Below, in pieces: positions 10,403-19,586 of a DNA stretch of 62,161 bases. The stretch's first letter is position 1, and every line of letters begins with the position of its first letter. Position numbers and translations under genes: made by a program. This DNA is from Flavobacteriales bacterium (GTDB taxonomy: Bacteria > Bacteroidota > Bacteroidia > JACJYZ01): contig JAGQZQ010000007.1 of the NCBI GenBank assembly GCA_020435415.1, positions 1 to 62,161 of the forward strand. Direction: 5' to 3'. The notes beneath the pieces are model-generated. The model ran no database searches and was not told where the DNA came from. It worked only from the letters and a program-made list of their open reading frames with translations.

Positions 10403-11575
10403 ATGGAGTATAATTTTACACAGAAGAGCAAGGTTTTCAGTTTTATACTGATGGCAATCGGACTGGTGTCCATCATTGCGGCTTTTGCATCAGACCCACA
10501 TCAGGCATGGGCCAACCTGCTGGTCGATAACTTTTTCTTTCTGGCCATCGCCCTGTTCGGTACTTTCTTTATTGCCTTCCAATACCTGACCGAAAGTGGC
10601 TGGTCTGCGGTGATCAAAAGAATCCCGGAGGCCATGGCCCAGTATCTTTATATAGGTGGCCCCCTTTTCCTCATTGTCATCTTTGCAGGAAATCATAACA
10701 TATTTCACTGGATGGACCACGAACTCTTCGAAGAGGGTTCCCCGCACTTTGATAAGATCATTGCCGGTAAAGAGGCCTTCCTTAATCCCGTTTTCTTTTA
10801 CGTCCGTTCCGTGATCTATATCGCCGGCTGGATTGTTGGTACCTATTTCCTCAGGAAATATTCTTTACAGGAAGACCTTCAGGGAGGACTGAAATGGCAC
10901 AAGAAAAGCATTAAGGCTTCCGCCGGTTTTGTGGTTTTCTTCGCCGTGAGTACTTCCATCGCAGCGTGGGACTGGATCATGTCCATTGATGCTCACTGGT
11001 TCAGTACCTTGTTCGGATGGTATGTGTTTCTGGGTTTCTGGGTCAGTGGAACAACGTTTGCGTTACTCTTCACGATCTACCTGAAACGCAAGGGATACCT
11101 CCAGGAGGTAAATGAGAATCACCTCCATGATATGGGCAAATGGATGTTTGCCACCAGCATGGTGTGGGCCTACCTATGGGTATCCCAGTTCCTGTTGATA
11201 TGGTATGCCAATATCCCTGAAGAGGTAACTTATTACCAGTTCCGGATTGAGGAATATGCCCTGCCATTCTTCGGTATGGTCATCGTTAACTTCTTCCTGC
11301 CATTCTTCGTGCTGATGAGCCGTGATGCCAAAAGGCATACCGGACTGCTGACAATGGTCGGAGGTATTATTTTCCTGGGACACTGGTATGATGTACAGAT
11401 GATGGTGATCCCTGGCATAGTACAGGAACACGGTCATATCGGTTTTGCCGAATGGGGTATGTTCCTCGGATTCCTGGGCCTGTTCCTTTTTGTAGTGCAG
11501 AATGCCCTGGCCAAGGCGCCCATGGTTGTGAAGAATCATCCCTTCCTCGAAGAGAGCCTTCACCATCATTATTAA
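10403..11575 (+). CDS. actF: Alternative Complex III subunit F, quinol-binding membrane protein
   Basis: 390 residues from the ATG at 10403; a TTG four codons upstream directly follows the actE stop and is less likely. It is an integral membrane protein with about ten helices, a divergent paralogue of ActC. Recognisable segments include WHKKSIKASAGFVVFFAVS, IAAWDWIMSIDAHWFSTLFG and the His-rich end HHHY. The WDWIMSxxxHWFST pattern is characteristic of ActF. It spans the cytoplasmic membrane and completes the membrane arm of ACIII. It precedes coxB by 48 bp. Confidence 0.92.
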   Translation: MEYNFTQKSKVFSFILMAIGLVSIIAAFASDPHQAWANLLVDNFFFLAIALFGTFFIAFQYLTESGWSAVIKRIPEAMAQYLYIGGPLFLIVIFAGNHNIFHWMDHELFEEGSPHFDKIIAGKEAFLNPVFFYVRSVIYIAGWIVGTYFLRKYSLQEDLQGGLKWHKKSIKASAGFVVFFAVSTSIAAWDWIMSIDAHWFSTLFGWYVFLGFWVSGTTFALLFTIYLKRKGYLQEVNENHLHDMGKWMFATSMVWAYLWVSQFLLIWYANIPEEVTYYQFRIEEYALPFFGMVIVNFFLPFFVLMSRDAKRHTGLLTMVGGIIFLGHWYDVQMMVIPGIVQEHGHIGFAEWGMFLGFLGLFLFVVQNALAKAPMVVKNHPFLEESLHHHY

Positions 11576-11623
11576 TAGGTCAGAGAACAACAGATTTAGG
11601 ATGCGGTTTTAAAATATCAACAC

Positions 11624-12661
11624 ATGATCGGTTTTTTCATATTTATCGGAATCATTTTGCTCGTCATCGCTGCCATTCAGTTGGTGAAGGTGTTGGATCT
11701 TGCGGCTGTGCTGCAAGGAAAGGGAGACGACAATGAGGTCACCACGGAAAGGGACAACCGTACCAACGGTATTCTCTACATCGTTTTCATGGTGATCTTC
11801 TTCGCCTTTGTGATAGGCCTCACCATGAAATATGCAGAATTCCAATTGCCTTCTCCTGCTTCCGAACACGGACAGGGTATTGATGATATGATGCACCTCA
11901 ACCTGGTGATCATCAGCGCCGTTTTCTTTCTGACCAATATTCTTCTTTTCTTCTTTGCCTTTAAATACCATGGAAGAAAGAACAGCAAGGCGACTTTCTA
12001 CCCACACAACAACAAATTGGAAATGGCATGGACCATTGCGCCCATGATCGTTCTGGCCGGCCTGATCACCTATGGTCTGACCATGTGGAACAGGGTGATG
12101 GATGCCAATAAATATGCTGAAGAAGATTACCTGCACATTGAATTATATGCCAAGCAGTTCGACTGGACCGCACGCTATGCCGGTGTAGATGGTAAATTCG
12201 GAAAGGCAAGCTTCCGCCTGATCGAAGGAACCAATGCCCTGGGATTGGATGTAAATGATCCGGCTGGTAGCGATGATAAAGTGGTGAAAGAACTCCACCT
12301 TCCGAAAGGCAAGCCGGTAAAGCTTTCTTTCCGTTCGCGCGACGTGATCCACAGTGCTTACCTACCCCACTTCAGGGTACAGATGAACTGTGTACCCGGT
12401 ATGACCACACAGTTTGCATTTACGCCGAGTAAGACAACCGCGGAAATGAGGGAAGATCCATACGTGATTAATAAGTATGCCAAGATCAACCAGCTCCGTA
12501 AGCAAAGAGGAGAAGCGGAAGATGCTGAATTCAATTACATTTTGTTGTGTAATAAAATTTGTGGAATGGCCCACAACAATATGCAAATGAAGGTGGTGGT
12601 TGAATCCGAAGAGGAATTCAATGCCTGGTTCGCCAAACAGAAAGCATTCGGTGAACAATAA
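11624..12661 (+). CDS. coxB: Cytochrome c oxidase subunit II (CuA)
   Basis: 345 residues. Membrane-anchored subunit II of a heme-copper oxidase, holding the binuclear CuA centre that takes electrons from cytochrome c or directly from ACIII. The extreme N-terminus is a hydrophobic helix (MIGFFIFIGIILLVIAAIQL), followed by further hydrophobic segments around residues 48-65 and 95-115. The C-terminal cupredoxin domain has the CuA ligands: His in HSAYLPHF and the CNKICGMAHNNM cluster with Cys, Cys, His and Met. The gene is immediately downstream of actF, consistent with an ACIII-oxidase supercomplex. Confidence 0.95.
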   Translation: MIGFFIFIGIILLVIAAIQLVKVLDLAAVLQGKGDDNEVTTERDNRTNGILYIVFMVIFFAFVIGLTMKYAEFQLPSPASEHGQGIDDMMHLNLVIISAVFFLTNILLFFFAFKYHGRKNSKATFYPHNNKLEMAWTIAPMIVLAGLITYGLTMWNRVMDANKYAEEDYLHIELYAKQFDWTARYAGVDGKFGKASFRLIEGTNALGLDVNDPAGSDDKVVKELHLPKGKPVKLSFRSRDVIHSAYLPHFRVQMNCVPGMTTQFAFTPSKTTAEMREDPYVINKYAKINQLRKQRGEAEDAEFNYILLCNKICGMAHNNMQMKVVVESEEEFNAWFAKQKAFGEQ

Positions 12662-12700
12662 AATTTAAGAACACAAAATCAATCCATATAATTGAACGCT

Positions 12701-14482
12701 ATGTCTGCAGAAAGCCACGCGCACTCGCATCATCACCATAAAGAACACTGGATTTCAAAGTATGTGTTCAGCATGGACCATAAAATGATCTCCAAGCAGT
12801 TTCTGGTCACCGCTATTGTCATGGCCGTTGTGGGTATGTTGATGTCTACCTTTTTCAGACTTCAACTCGCATACCCCGGAGAAAGCTTCGGAATTCTTAA
12901 CTTCTTTCTTGGTGACAAAGGTGCTCCGGGTGGAATCATGAAGCCCGAGATGTACCTCGGACTGGTAACCATCCACGGTACCATCATGGTGTTTATGGTA
13001 TTGACAGGCGGACTCTCCGGTACCTTCAGCAACCTGCTGATCCCCTTCCAGGTCGGTGCACGTGATATGGCTTCCGGCTTCCTGAACATGCTATCTTATT
13101 GGTTCTTTTTCATTTCAAGTGCGATCATGCTGATCTCATGCTTTGTGGAAACGGGTCCTGCATCATCAGGCTGGACCATTTATCCTCCACTGAGTGCCCT
13201 GGAGCAAGCCATCCCCGGTTCCGGACTGGGTATGACCCTCTGGCTGGTAAGTATGGCACTGTTTATCGTATCCGCACTTCTGGGTGGTCTGAACTACATC
13301 GTGACCGTTGTAAACCTGCGCACCAAGGGGATGAAGATGACCCGCCTGCCGCTAACAATCTGGGCATTCCTGGTAACAGCCATCCTGGGTGTACTTTCTT
13401 TCCCCGTGCTGCTATCCGCTGCCCTGCTGCTCATTTTTGACCGCAGTTTCGGAACCAGCTTCTATTTGTCAGACATTTTTATCCAGGGTGCACCCCTTCA
13501 TCATGAAGGTGGTAACCCCATCCTTTTCCAGCACTTGTTCTGGTTCCTCGGTCACCCTGAGGTTTATATCGTACTTCTACCGGCGCTCGGAATTGCCTCG
13601 GAGGTAATCGCAACCAACTCGCGTAAACCTATCTTCGGTTACCGCGCCATGATCGGTTCAATCCTCGTGATCGGCTTTTTGTCATTCATCGTTTGGGGTC
13701 ACCATATGTATGTGACCGGCATGAATCCGTTCCTCGGTTCGGTGTTCGTATTCACCACGCTGCTGATCGCGATTCCATCTGCAGTAAAGGTGTTTAACTA
13801 TATTACCACCCTGTGGAAAGGGAACCTGCAACTCACACCGGCCATGCTGTTCTCGATAGGTCTTGTCTCCACCTTTATCACGGGAGGGGTAACCGGTATC
13901 ATCCTAGCGGATTCGGCATTGGACATCAACGTTCATGATACTTATTTCGTGGTTGGTCACTTCCACATTGTGATGGGTATGTCCGCCATTTTTGGAATGT
14001 TCGCCGGAATATACCACTGGTTCCCCAGGATGTACGGGAAGATGATGAATAAGAAGCTGGGTTATCTCCACTTCTGGGTCACCATCGTATCTGTTTACGG
14101 TGTATTCTTCCCCATGCACTACTCCGGTTTGGCTGGATACCCCAGACGTTATTTCAACTACGATGCCTTTGCCATGTTCGAAGGTTTCAGGGATATGAAT
14201 CAACTGATCACTTTCTTCGCTGTGATGGGAGCGATTGCACAGGGCATCTTTATCTTCAACTTCTTCTACAGCATTTACCTGGGACGCAAAGCAAGCCAGA
14301 ATCCATGGAGATCCAACACCCTTGAATGGACCGCTCCGGTTGAACATGTACACGGTAACTGGCCCGGCGCTATTCCGGAAGTACATCGCTGGCCGTATGA
14401 TTACAGCAAGCCAGGAAAGGAAGAGGACTATGTACCACAAACGGTTCCCCTGGAATCCGGTGAGTACGATGAAGGTCATTGA
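12701..14482 (+). CDS. coxA: Cytochrome c oxidase subunit I
   Basis: 593 residues from the ATG at 12701; an in-frame TTG at 12692 is less likely. Catalytic subunit of the aa3-type oxidase with about 12 helices. The binuclear-centre motif GHPEVY carries the CuB His and the cross-linked Tyr. HHMYVTG supplies further CuB ligands, and HDTYFVVGHFHIVMG holds the heme ligands. The K-channel Lys is present in IPSAVKVFNY. The His-rich N-terminus (HAHSHHHH) is a plausible metal-binding leader. The operon ends here with a strong terminator; subunit III and heme A synthesis genes are not in this window. Confidence 0.96.
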   Translation: MSAESHAHSHHHHKEHWISKYVFSMDHKMISKQFLVTAIVMAVVGMLMSTFFRLQLAYPGESFGILNFFLGDKGAPGGIMKPEMYLGLVTIHGTIMVFMVLTGGLSGTFSNLLIPFQVGARDMASGFLNMLSYWFFFISSAIMLISCFVETGPASSGWTIYPPLSALEQAIPGSGLGMTLWLVSMALFIVSALLGGLNYIVTVVNLRTKGMKMTRLPLTIWAFLVTAILGVLSFPVLLSAALLLIFDRSFGTSFYLSDIFIQGAPLHHEGGNPILFQHLFWFLGHPEVYIVLLPALGIASEVIATNSRKPIFGYRAMIGSILVIGFLSFIVWGHHMYVTGMNPFLGSVFVFTTLLIAIPSAVKVFNYITTLWKGNLQLTPAMLFSIGLVSTFITGGVTGIILADSALDINVHDTYFVVGHFHIVMGMSAIFGMFAGIYHWFPRMYGKMMNKKLGYLHFWVTIVSVYGVFFPMHYSGLAGYPRRYFNYDAFAMFEGFRDMNQLITFFAVMGAIAQGIFIFNFFYSIYLGRKASQNPWRSNTLEWTAPVEHVHGNWPGAIPEVHRWPYDYSKPGKEEDYVPQTVPLESGEYDEGH

Positions 14483-14501
14483 CGCCTTTTAAAAAATGTT
14501 C

Positions 14502-14535
14502 ATCCCCCGCACCACCCCGGTACGGGGGATTTTTT
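14502..14535 (+). terminator. Rho-independent terminator after coxA
   Basis: A perfect 8-bp stem (ATCCCCCG at 14502-14509 with CGGGGGAT at 14523-14530), a 13-base loop and a following T run. It ends the act-cox operon just before ruvB. Confidence 0.85.
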
Positions 14536-14560
14536 GTTATTTTAGGTCAGGATCCCTGCC

Positions 14561-15592
14561 ATGAACGAAAATCTGAACCCCAACAAAGAGGAGCTGAAGC
14601 CCGTTGACAACGAGCTGGAGAAGGTATTACGCCCGAAATCCTTCGAGGATTTTACCGGACAGGAAGAAGTGGTGGATAACCTGCGGGTGTTCGTGGAAGC
14701 CGCCCGCCTTCGTGATGAGGCACTCGATCACATGTTGCTTCATGGCCCTCCCGGATTGGGGAAAACAACCCTGGCACACATCATTGCGAATGAGTTGGGG
14801 GTGAATGTAAAGATCACTTCCGGACCGGTGCTGGAAAAACCCGGCGACCTGGCAGGTTTGCTCACCAACCTCGAAACCAATGATGTTCTGTTTATTGATG
14901 AGATCCATCGCCTTAGCCCGGTGATTGAAGAGTATCTGTATTCGGCGATGGAAGATTATGTCATCGATATCATGATTGATACCGGCCCCAATGCACGTAC
15001 TGTGCAAATCGAGCTGAACCCGTTCACACTGATCGGTGCCACCACCCGCTCAGGATTGCTTACGTCACCCCTAAGGGCGCGATTCGGTATCACCAGCCGG
15101 CTGGCATACTATCAGACAGGACAACTCTCCGATATCATCAAACGATCGGCAGGAATCCTGCAGGTGAAGATTTATGAGGATGCCTCACAAGAGATCGCCA
15201 GAAGAAGCCGCGGTACCCCCCGTATCGCCAATGCACTCCTGAGACGTGTACGTGACTTTGCACAGGTGCGTGGCGATGGGAACATTGACCTGGATATTAC
15301 CACCACCAGCTTAAAAGCTTTGAAGGTGGATGCACATGGGCTGGATGAGATGGACAACAAGATCCTCACCACCATCATTGAAAAATTCAAGGGCGGACCG
15401 GTAGGTATCACCACCATTGCCACAGCAGTGAGCGAAGAGGCTGATACCCTGGAGGAAGTCTACGAACCCTTCCTGATCCAGGAGGGATACCTTGCCAGAA
15501 CGCCGCGCGGCCGCGTAGTAACGGAACGTGCATACAAGCACCTCGGACTGAAACCCGGAAGGGTACAGGGGGAGCTGTTTGATGGGGAGTAA
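14561..15592 (+). CDS. ruvB: Holliday junction branch-migration ATPase RuvB
   Basis: 343 residues. Hexameric AAA+ motor that drives branch migration of Holliday junctions with RuvA. Walker A is GPPGLGKTT (residues 62-70) and Walker B is FIDEIH (residues 111-116). The sensor region [10 protein letters not shown] and the ARFGITSRL segment follow. The C-terminal winged-helix domain ends with [17 protein letters not shown]. Length and domain order are normal. The stop codon shares one base with the queG start (TAATG), indicating translational coupling. Confidence 0.98.
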   Translation: MNENLNPNKEELKPVDNELEKVLRPKSFEDFTGQEEVVDNLRVFVEAARLRDEALDHMLLHGPPGLGKTTLAHIIANELGVNVKITSGPVLEKPGDLAGLLTNLETNDVLFIDEIHRLSPVIEEYLYSAMEDYVIDIMIDTGPNARTVQIELNPFTLIGATTRSGLLTSPLRARFGITSRLAYYQTGQLSDIIKRSAGILQVKIYEDASQEIARRSRGTPRIANALLRRVRDFAQVRGDGNIDLDITTTSLKALKVDAHGLDEMDNKILTTIIEKFKGGPVGITTIATAVSEEADTLEEVYEPFLIQEGYLARTPRGRVVTERAYKHLGLKPGRVQGELFDGE

Positions 15593-16515
15593 TGCCCAAT
15601 CCACACCATACAAGCTGGATCAAGCAAGAGGCCAAACGCCTTGGCTTTGACTATTGTGGCATTTCAAAAGCAGGTTTTTTAGAAGAAGAGGCTCCCCGGC
15701 TTGAGAAATGGCTGAAGGCAAACATGCACGGCCGGATGGACTATATGGCCAATCATTTTGATAAACGATTGGATCCTACGAAGCTGGTGGATGGGGCCAG
15801 GTCCGTGATATCCCTCTTGATCAATTATTATCCCGAACAACAACAAAACCCCGATGCACCCAGAATTTCCCGGTATGCATACGGTGCGGTTGATTATCAC
15901 CGCGTGATCAAGGATAAGTTGTTTATGTTGGTGGAAAGCATCCGGGAACATATCGGTGAGGTGAACGGCCGTGTGTTCGTAGACTCTGCCCCCGTGATGG
16001 ATAAAGCATGGGCAGCAAAATCCGGACTGGGCTGGATCGGAAAAAATGCCAACCTGATCCGGAAAGGGGAGGGATCATATTTCTTCATTGCGGAACTCAT
16101 CTGTGATCTTGAACTGGAAGAAGACCGTCCAGTTACTGACCATTGCGGCAGCTGTACACGATGCATGGATGCCTGTCCGACCGGAGCGATTGCCGCCCCT
16201 TATGTGGTGGATGGTAGCCGGTGTATCTCCTATTTCACCATTGAGTTAAAAGATGAGATCCCCACGAGCATGAAGGGCCAGTTCAATGATTGGGTCTTTG
16301 GTTGCGATGTATGCCAGGAAGTATGTCCATGGAATCGTTTTGCCGAATCAACCACCGATGCATCTTTCCGGCCGCCGGAAGGCATGCTGGACTGGGACAG
16401 GGAAGCGTGGACGGAGATCACGGAAGATGTGTTTAAAAAGGTGTTCGGGAAATCGGCTTTGCAAAGGCCCGGGTTTGAAGGATTCAAGAGAAATCTGAAG
16501 TTTGTGTGGGTTTAG
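15592..16515 (+). CDS. queG: Epoxyqueuosine reductase QueG
   Basis: 307 residues. Cobalamin-dependent enzyme that reduces epoxyqueuosine to queuosine in tRNA. The N-terminal part has the [13 protein letters not shown] signature and the catalytic [19 protein letters not shown] stretch. Two ferredoxin-like Cys groups follow: [16 protein letters not shown] and [13 protein letters not shown], binding two 4Fe-4S clusters. It overlaps the ruvB stop by one base. Its stop overlaps the stop of the converging gene at 16512. Like nrdJ at 37440-40100, it implies use of a cobalamin cofactor. Confidence 0.96.
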   Translation: MPNPHHTSWIKQEAKRLGFDYCGISKAGFLEEEAPRLEKWLKANMHGRMDYMANHFDKRLDPTKLVDGARSVISLLINYYPEQQQNPDAPRISRYAYGAVDYHRVIKDKLFMLVESIREHIGEVNGRVFVDSAPVMDKAWAAKSGLGWIGKNANLIRKGEGSYFFIAELICDLELEEDRPVTDHCGSCTRCMDACPTGAIAAPYVVDGSRCISYFTIELKDEIPTSMKGQFNDWVFGCDVCQEVCPWNRFAESTTDASFRPPEGMLDWDREAWTEITEDVFKKVFGKSALQRPGFEGFKRNLKFVWV

Positions 16516-17096
16516 CAGGCCTTAAGACCCGAAATAAATGCTTTTACCTGATCTTTCATTGGTTCTAAGACAGAATCGATCGACAAGGTATAGCTACGGA
16601 TACTTTCAATGGATATTTTTTTCCCAAACAATTCATTGATAAGTTTGGTTGCCTTATTTAAATCCGACTTGTTCGAAGCTCTTCTACCAGTAGAATGTGC
16701 TCCAACGTTTTGTCTCATGATATTGATAAGCTCAATGATCTTGATATCATTCTCTTTACCATGTTTTATTAAACGCTTACTGTCTAATATCCCATAAAGA
16801 CGAATAACATAGTTCTGATTTAACCATACCGCAACGGTTCCCGCACTGTTCTTGAAAACTTCGGAATAAGCATCAAGAATTTTTACTTTGATGCATATTC
16901 CTCTTTCTTCATAAAATGGTGGACTTATATATTCTAAATCCTTTGGAAAATTTGAATTAAACACTGCACGCGTCAAGAGATGATATTCCCATTGTCGGTC
17001 AATCTCATCGGTCAATTCTGTTTTTGAAGCTTCATCGAGCATTAGTCGGATTGTGTTGAATGTAGCAACAAACATAAGGTTTTCATACACTAGCAT
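16512..17096 (-). CDS. Hypothetical protein with a HEPN-like Rx5H motif
   Basis: 194 residues, not matched to a named family by eye. The protein looks mostly helical. Near the middle is [12 protein letters not shown], where Arg128 and His134 are spaced as in the R-X(4-6)-H active site of HEPN ribonucleases, which are common in abortive-infection and toxin systems. The flanking helices ([10 protein letters not shown] and [12 protein letters not shown]) would fit a HEPN helical bundle, but this is only pattern-based. The stop overlaps queG by four bases in a tail-to-tail arrangement. It lies next to a decayed toxin-antitoxin pair, and the local sequence looks more AT-rich than the neighbours, hinting at acquired DNA. 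Confidence 0.55.
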   Translation of the reverse strand: MLVYENLMFVATFNTIRLMLDEASKTELTDEIDRQWEYHLLTRAVFNSNFPKDLEYISPPFYEERGICIKVKILDAYSEVFKNSAGTVAVWLNQNYVIRLYGILDSKRLIKHGKENDIKIIELINIMRQNVGAHSTGRRASNKSDLNKATKLINELFGKKISIESIRSYTLSIDSVLEPMKDQVKAFISGLKAC

Positions 17097-17197
17097 GTAG
17101 ATTCTGTTCGGGTATGGTCATATCAAAACCTGGATTTTCCTCTAGAATGCAAATATGTACAACGCTGGTTAGCAGATGTGTGAATTAAAGACACGGA

Positions 17198-17350
17198 TTA
17201 CAAATCCGCGCTAGCCTGCGTTCCCTGAACAGGGTTTTCGGAAAGAGAGTCGAATAAAATCGCAAGGTCATTTTTGATTGACTTATACTTCTTTGCCAAT
17301 CTTTTAAGCTTGCGTTCAAAAGGTTCGGTGGCAATTACTTCAAAGCTCAT
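17198..17350 (-). pseudogene. Truncated RelE/ParE-family toxin
   Basis: A 50-residue frame starting MSFEVIATEPFERKLKRLAK, which matches the N-terminus of RelE/ParE-type toxins (strand, then two helices). Family members are about 100 residues and continue after the 'ENPVQGT' turn with the catalytic beta strands. Here the frame ends almost at once (QASADL, stop). The break falls at a short palindrome (17194-17208, CGGATT-ACA-AATCCG), so the 3' half seems to have been replaced by unrelated sequence. The start overlaps the antitoxin stop by 11 bases, the normal operon layout. It is almost certainly inactive. Confidence 0.6.
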
Positions 17351-17552
17351 CCATCAGGTCCTTGGCAGACTTCAACTTTTTCTTTCCCTGCTCATGAAGT
17401 TCAGCATCATTAAGGGCTTCTGCTAAATCCTGGATGGCCTGACTCTTGTGTTTATCCTTGATCTCTTTGACCACCTTTATGTAGTCAAGACTTTTTAGTA
17501 ATTCCATAAAGAAAGCACCTCTATTATCTTTTATGTCAAGAATAACCTTCAT
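17340..17552 (-). CDS. Type II antitoxin partner of the truncated RelE/ParE toxin
   Basis: 70 residues, starting MKVILDIKDNRGAFFMELLK. Small Bacteroidota antitoxins next to RelE/ParE toxins often start with this pattern. An N-terminal strand-helix could act in DNA binding or dimerisation; the charged helical tail (AELHEQGKKKLKSAKDLMDEL) would wrap the toxin. It has its own promoter at 17575-17582 and overlaps the toxin start. With the toxin truncated it may persist as an orphan antitoxin, possibly still repressing its promoter or neutralising a related toxin elsewhere. Confidence 0.65.
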   Translation of the reverse strand: MKVILDIKDNRGAFFMELLKSLDYIKVVKEIKDKHKSQAIQDLAEALNDAELHEQGKKKLKSAKDLMDEL

Positions 17553-17574
17553 TGTCTTACGTTTGGGTCAGTAA

Positions 17575-17582
17575 CAAAGATA
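17575..17582 (-). promoter_or_regulatory. -7 promoter element of the RelE/ParE-type operon
   Basis: Read on the minus strand this is TATCTTTG, a perfect TAnnTTTG match 22 bp upstream of the antitoxin ATG. Confidence 0.5.
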
Positions 17583-17869
17583 ACGAAAATCAAAGTGAAT
17601 AGTTTCTTGATGAGGCCCGGTTGATGATGACTCAAAGCAAAGGATCTTTGAATAGAAGAGTAGATCGCGAAGATGATAACGATGCCATCTAACCTATGAT
17701 ATCTGAAACTCCTGAAGTGATTAACGCATTACCTCCTTCGTCTCAACAAATCAGCAACTCACAGTTTTCAAGGATAAGCTCGTCTAACCGAACGGGTGAT
17801 GGTGATCATGAATGATGTGGCGCATTTTGATTTTTTATAATTTTGCTTCCGCAATAGTGCAGTGATGGT
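17583..17869 (+). promoter_or_regulatory. Gap with a -7 element for the 17870 gene
   Basis: Divergent gap between the antitoxin and the efflux region. The only signal I see is TAATTTTG at 17838-17845 (TAnnTTTG), 24 bp before the ATG at 17870. No RNA gene or repeat was noticed in the rest. Confidence 0.4.
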
Positions 17870-18265
17870 ATGTTAAAGGGTATTACAAAGATTTTACTTC
17901 CGGTCCTCGTTTTAACCGCTTTCCTTTTTTCGTTTGGAAAATCCGTTGTCAGCAACATTCAGGCAACGAACCAGCAAGTTTCCTTTTTCAATACATCCTA
18001 CTCACCGGATCAATCGGTAATCACCTCTCAAGACCATTCCCATCCTGTCTCATCCCCGTTCTGTATGATTCCTGGCGAACAACAGGACATGGAAGAAGAT
18101 GATGAATTCGTCAAAAAGAAGGTAAGATATTTTCCGGCCATCAACGTGCAACGGGAGTATTTGTCTTATCAGATCAATGCCCCGCCCTTTTCTGATCGCG
18201 GTCAACTGCACAACGATCACCCAGGTACCCCCCTGTATATCCTCTACGAGGTTTTCAGGCTTTGA
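17870..18265 (+). CDS. Hypothetical membrane-anchored or secreted small protein
   Basis: 131 residues. The N-terminus is a typical signal or anchor (KILLPVLVLTAFLFSFGK). The rest is polar, with a short His-containing stretch (SQDHSHPVSSPFC), one Cys and an acidic run (QQDMEEDDEFVKKK). I do not recognise the family. It is co-directional with the RND efflux operon, 209 bp upstream of the adaptor gene. It could be an accessory part of that operon, but that is only inferred from position. Confidence 0.55.
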   Translation: MLKGITKILLPVLVLTAFLFSFGKSVVSNIQATNQQVSFFNTSYSPDQSVITSQDHSHPVSSPFCMIPGEQQDMEEDDEFVKKKVRYFPAINVQREYLSYQINAPPFSDRGQLHNDHPGTPLYILYEVFRL

Positions 18266-18474
18266 TAATACCCCACCGCCCTTAAGGTCCTCCACGGTTA
18301 TCTTACAGGCATCGCATGATGCAGGCATATGCCTCGTCCTGCACATCCGCTGATTCATTTTTCTATCCCGCACACATGTCTTAAAAAGGATTATGTGTTC
18401 ACCACCCAGGGCATTGTCCTTTGGTGCAGAATGAGAACCATATACCAATTTGTTGAATTCAAATACCTCTCGTG

Positions 18475-19560
18475 ATGAATAATTTAAAAGTGCTGATAGG
18501 CCTTACCGCTATTGTGGCCTACTCAAGTTGTCAGACAGAACATCAGGAACACCATGAACAGGAAACAAAATTCCTGGTCACCAGCCCGATGCGAACCGAT
18601 ACCTCCGTCTCCCAGGACTATGTATGTCAGGTACGCTCGGCCCAACACATCGAACTAAGGGCCCTGGAAAGGGGATACATCGAAAACATCTTTGTGGATG
18701 AAGGACAACTTGTAAAGAAGGGACAAATCATGTTCACCATCATGCCCCTGATGTATAAGGCTGAACTCCAGAAGGCTCAGGCGGAAGCGGATTTCGCTCG
18801 CATCGAATACCAGAATACAAAGGCACTTGCCGACAGCAACATCGTTTCCCCGAATGAACTGGCACTTGCCAAGGCAGAACTTGACAAGGCTCAGGCAGAG
18901 CTTGCGCTGGCACAGGCACATCTCCAGTTCACCGAGATCAGGGCACCCTTTGACGGTTTGATGGATCATTTTCATGTCAGGCTGGGAAGCCTGGTGGATG
19001 AGGGTGAACTGCTGACAACCCTGTCCGATAACAGCAGCATGTGGGTATATTTCAATGTGCCCGAAGCTGAATACCTGGACTACCGCTCGGCAGTGAAAAA
19101 AGACAGCCTGATGACGGTACAGTTGCTGATGCCCAACAACAAGTTCTTTGATCACCAGGGCACCGTGACAACCATTGAAGCGGATTTTAATAATGAGACC
19201 GGCAACATCGCATTCAGGGCTACATTCCCAAACCCAGACAGACTACTCCGGCACGGAGAAACCGGAAGTATCCTCATGGGAAAACCGCTCAAACATGCCT
19301 TGCTCATTCCGCAGAAAGCCACGTTCGAAATTCTTGATAAGAAGTATGTATTCGTCATTGATAAAGACAACGTCGTGCGATCTCAACAGATCACCGTTGG
19401 CGAAGAAATGCCGCATTTGTATGAGGTGAAATCCGGACTGGCAGACGGAAGCAAGATCCTGCTTGAAGGCCTGCGAAAGGTGAGGGATAAGGACAAGATC
19501 GCCTATGAGTATCTGAAGCCCGAAGCGGCTTTGGCTCAACTGGAATTGTACACGGAGTAG
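18475..19560 (+). CDS. RND efflux periplasmic adaptor (membrane fusion lipoprotein)
   Basis: 361 residues. It links the inner-membrane pump to the outer-membrane channel. The lipobox (VAYSSC) near residue 19 suggests an acylated N-terminus. The lipoyl/barrel-sandwich halves are visible as ERGYIENIFVDEGQLVKKGQ and IRAPFDGLMDHFHVRLGSLV. A helical hairpin between them is rich in KAQAEADF and KAELDKAQAELALAQ heptads. A beta-barrel and membrane-proximal domain follow. A GTG three bases upstream is an alternative start. The permease begins 26 bp downstream. The substrate cannot be read from sequence. Confidence 0.93.
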   Translation: MNNLKVLIGLTAIVAYSSCQTEHQEHHEQETKFLVTSPMRTDTSVSQDYVCQVRSAQHIELRALERGYIENIFVDEGQLVKKGQIMFTIMPLMYKAELQKAQAEADFARIEYQNTKALADSNIVSPNELALAKAELDKAQAELALAQAHLQFTEIRAPFDGLMDHFHVRLGSLVDEGELLTTLSDNSSMWVYFNVPEAEYLDYRSAVKKDSLMTVQLLMPNNKFFDHQGTVTTIEADFNNETGNIAFRATFPNPDRLLRHGETGSILMGKPLKHALLIPQKATFEILDKKYVFVIDKDNVVRSQQITVGEEMPHLYEVKSGLADGSKILLEGLRKVRDKDKIAYEYLKPEAALAQLELYTE

Positions 19561-19586
19561 TGTAAGCACTTATAACAGCAAAGAAA

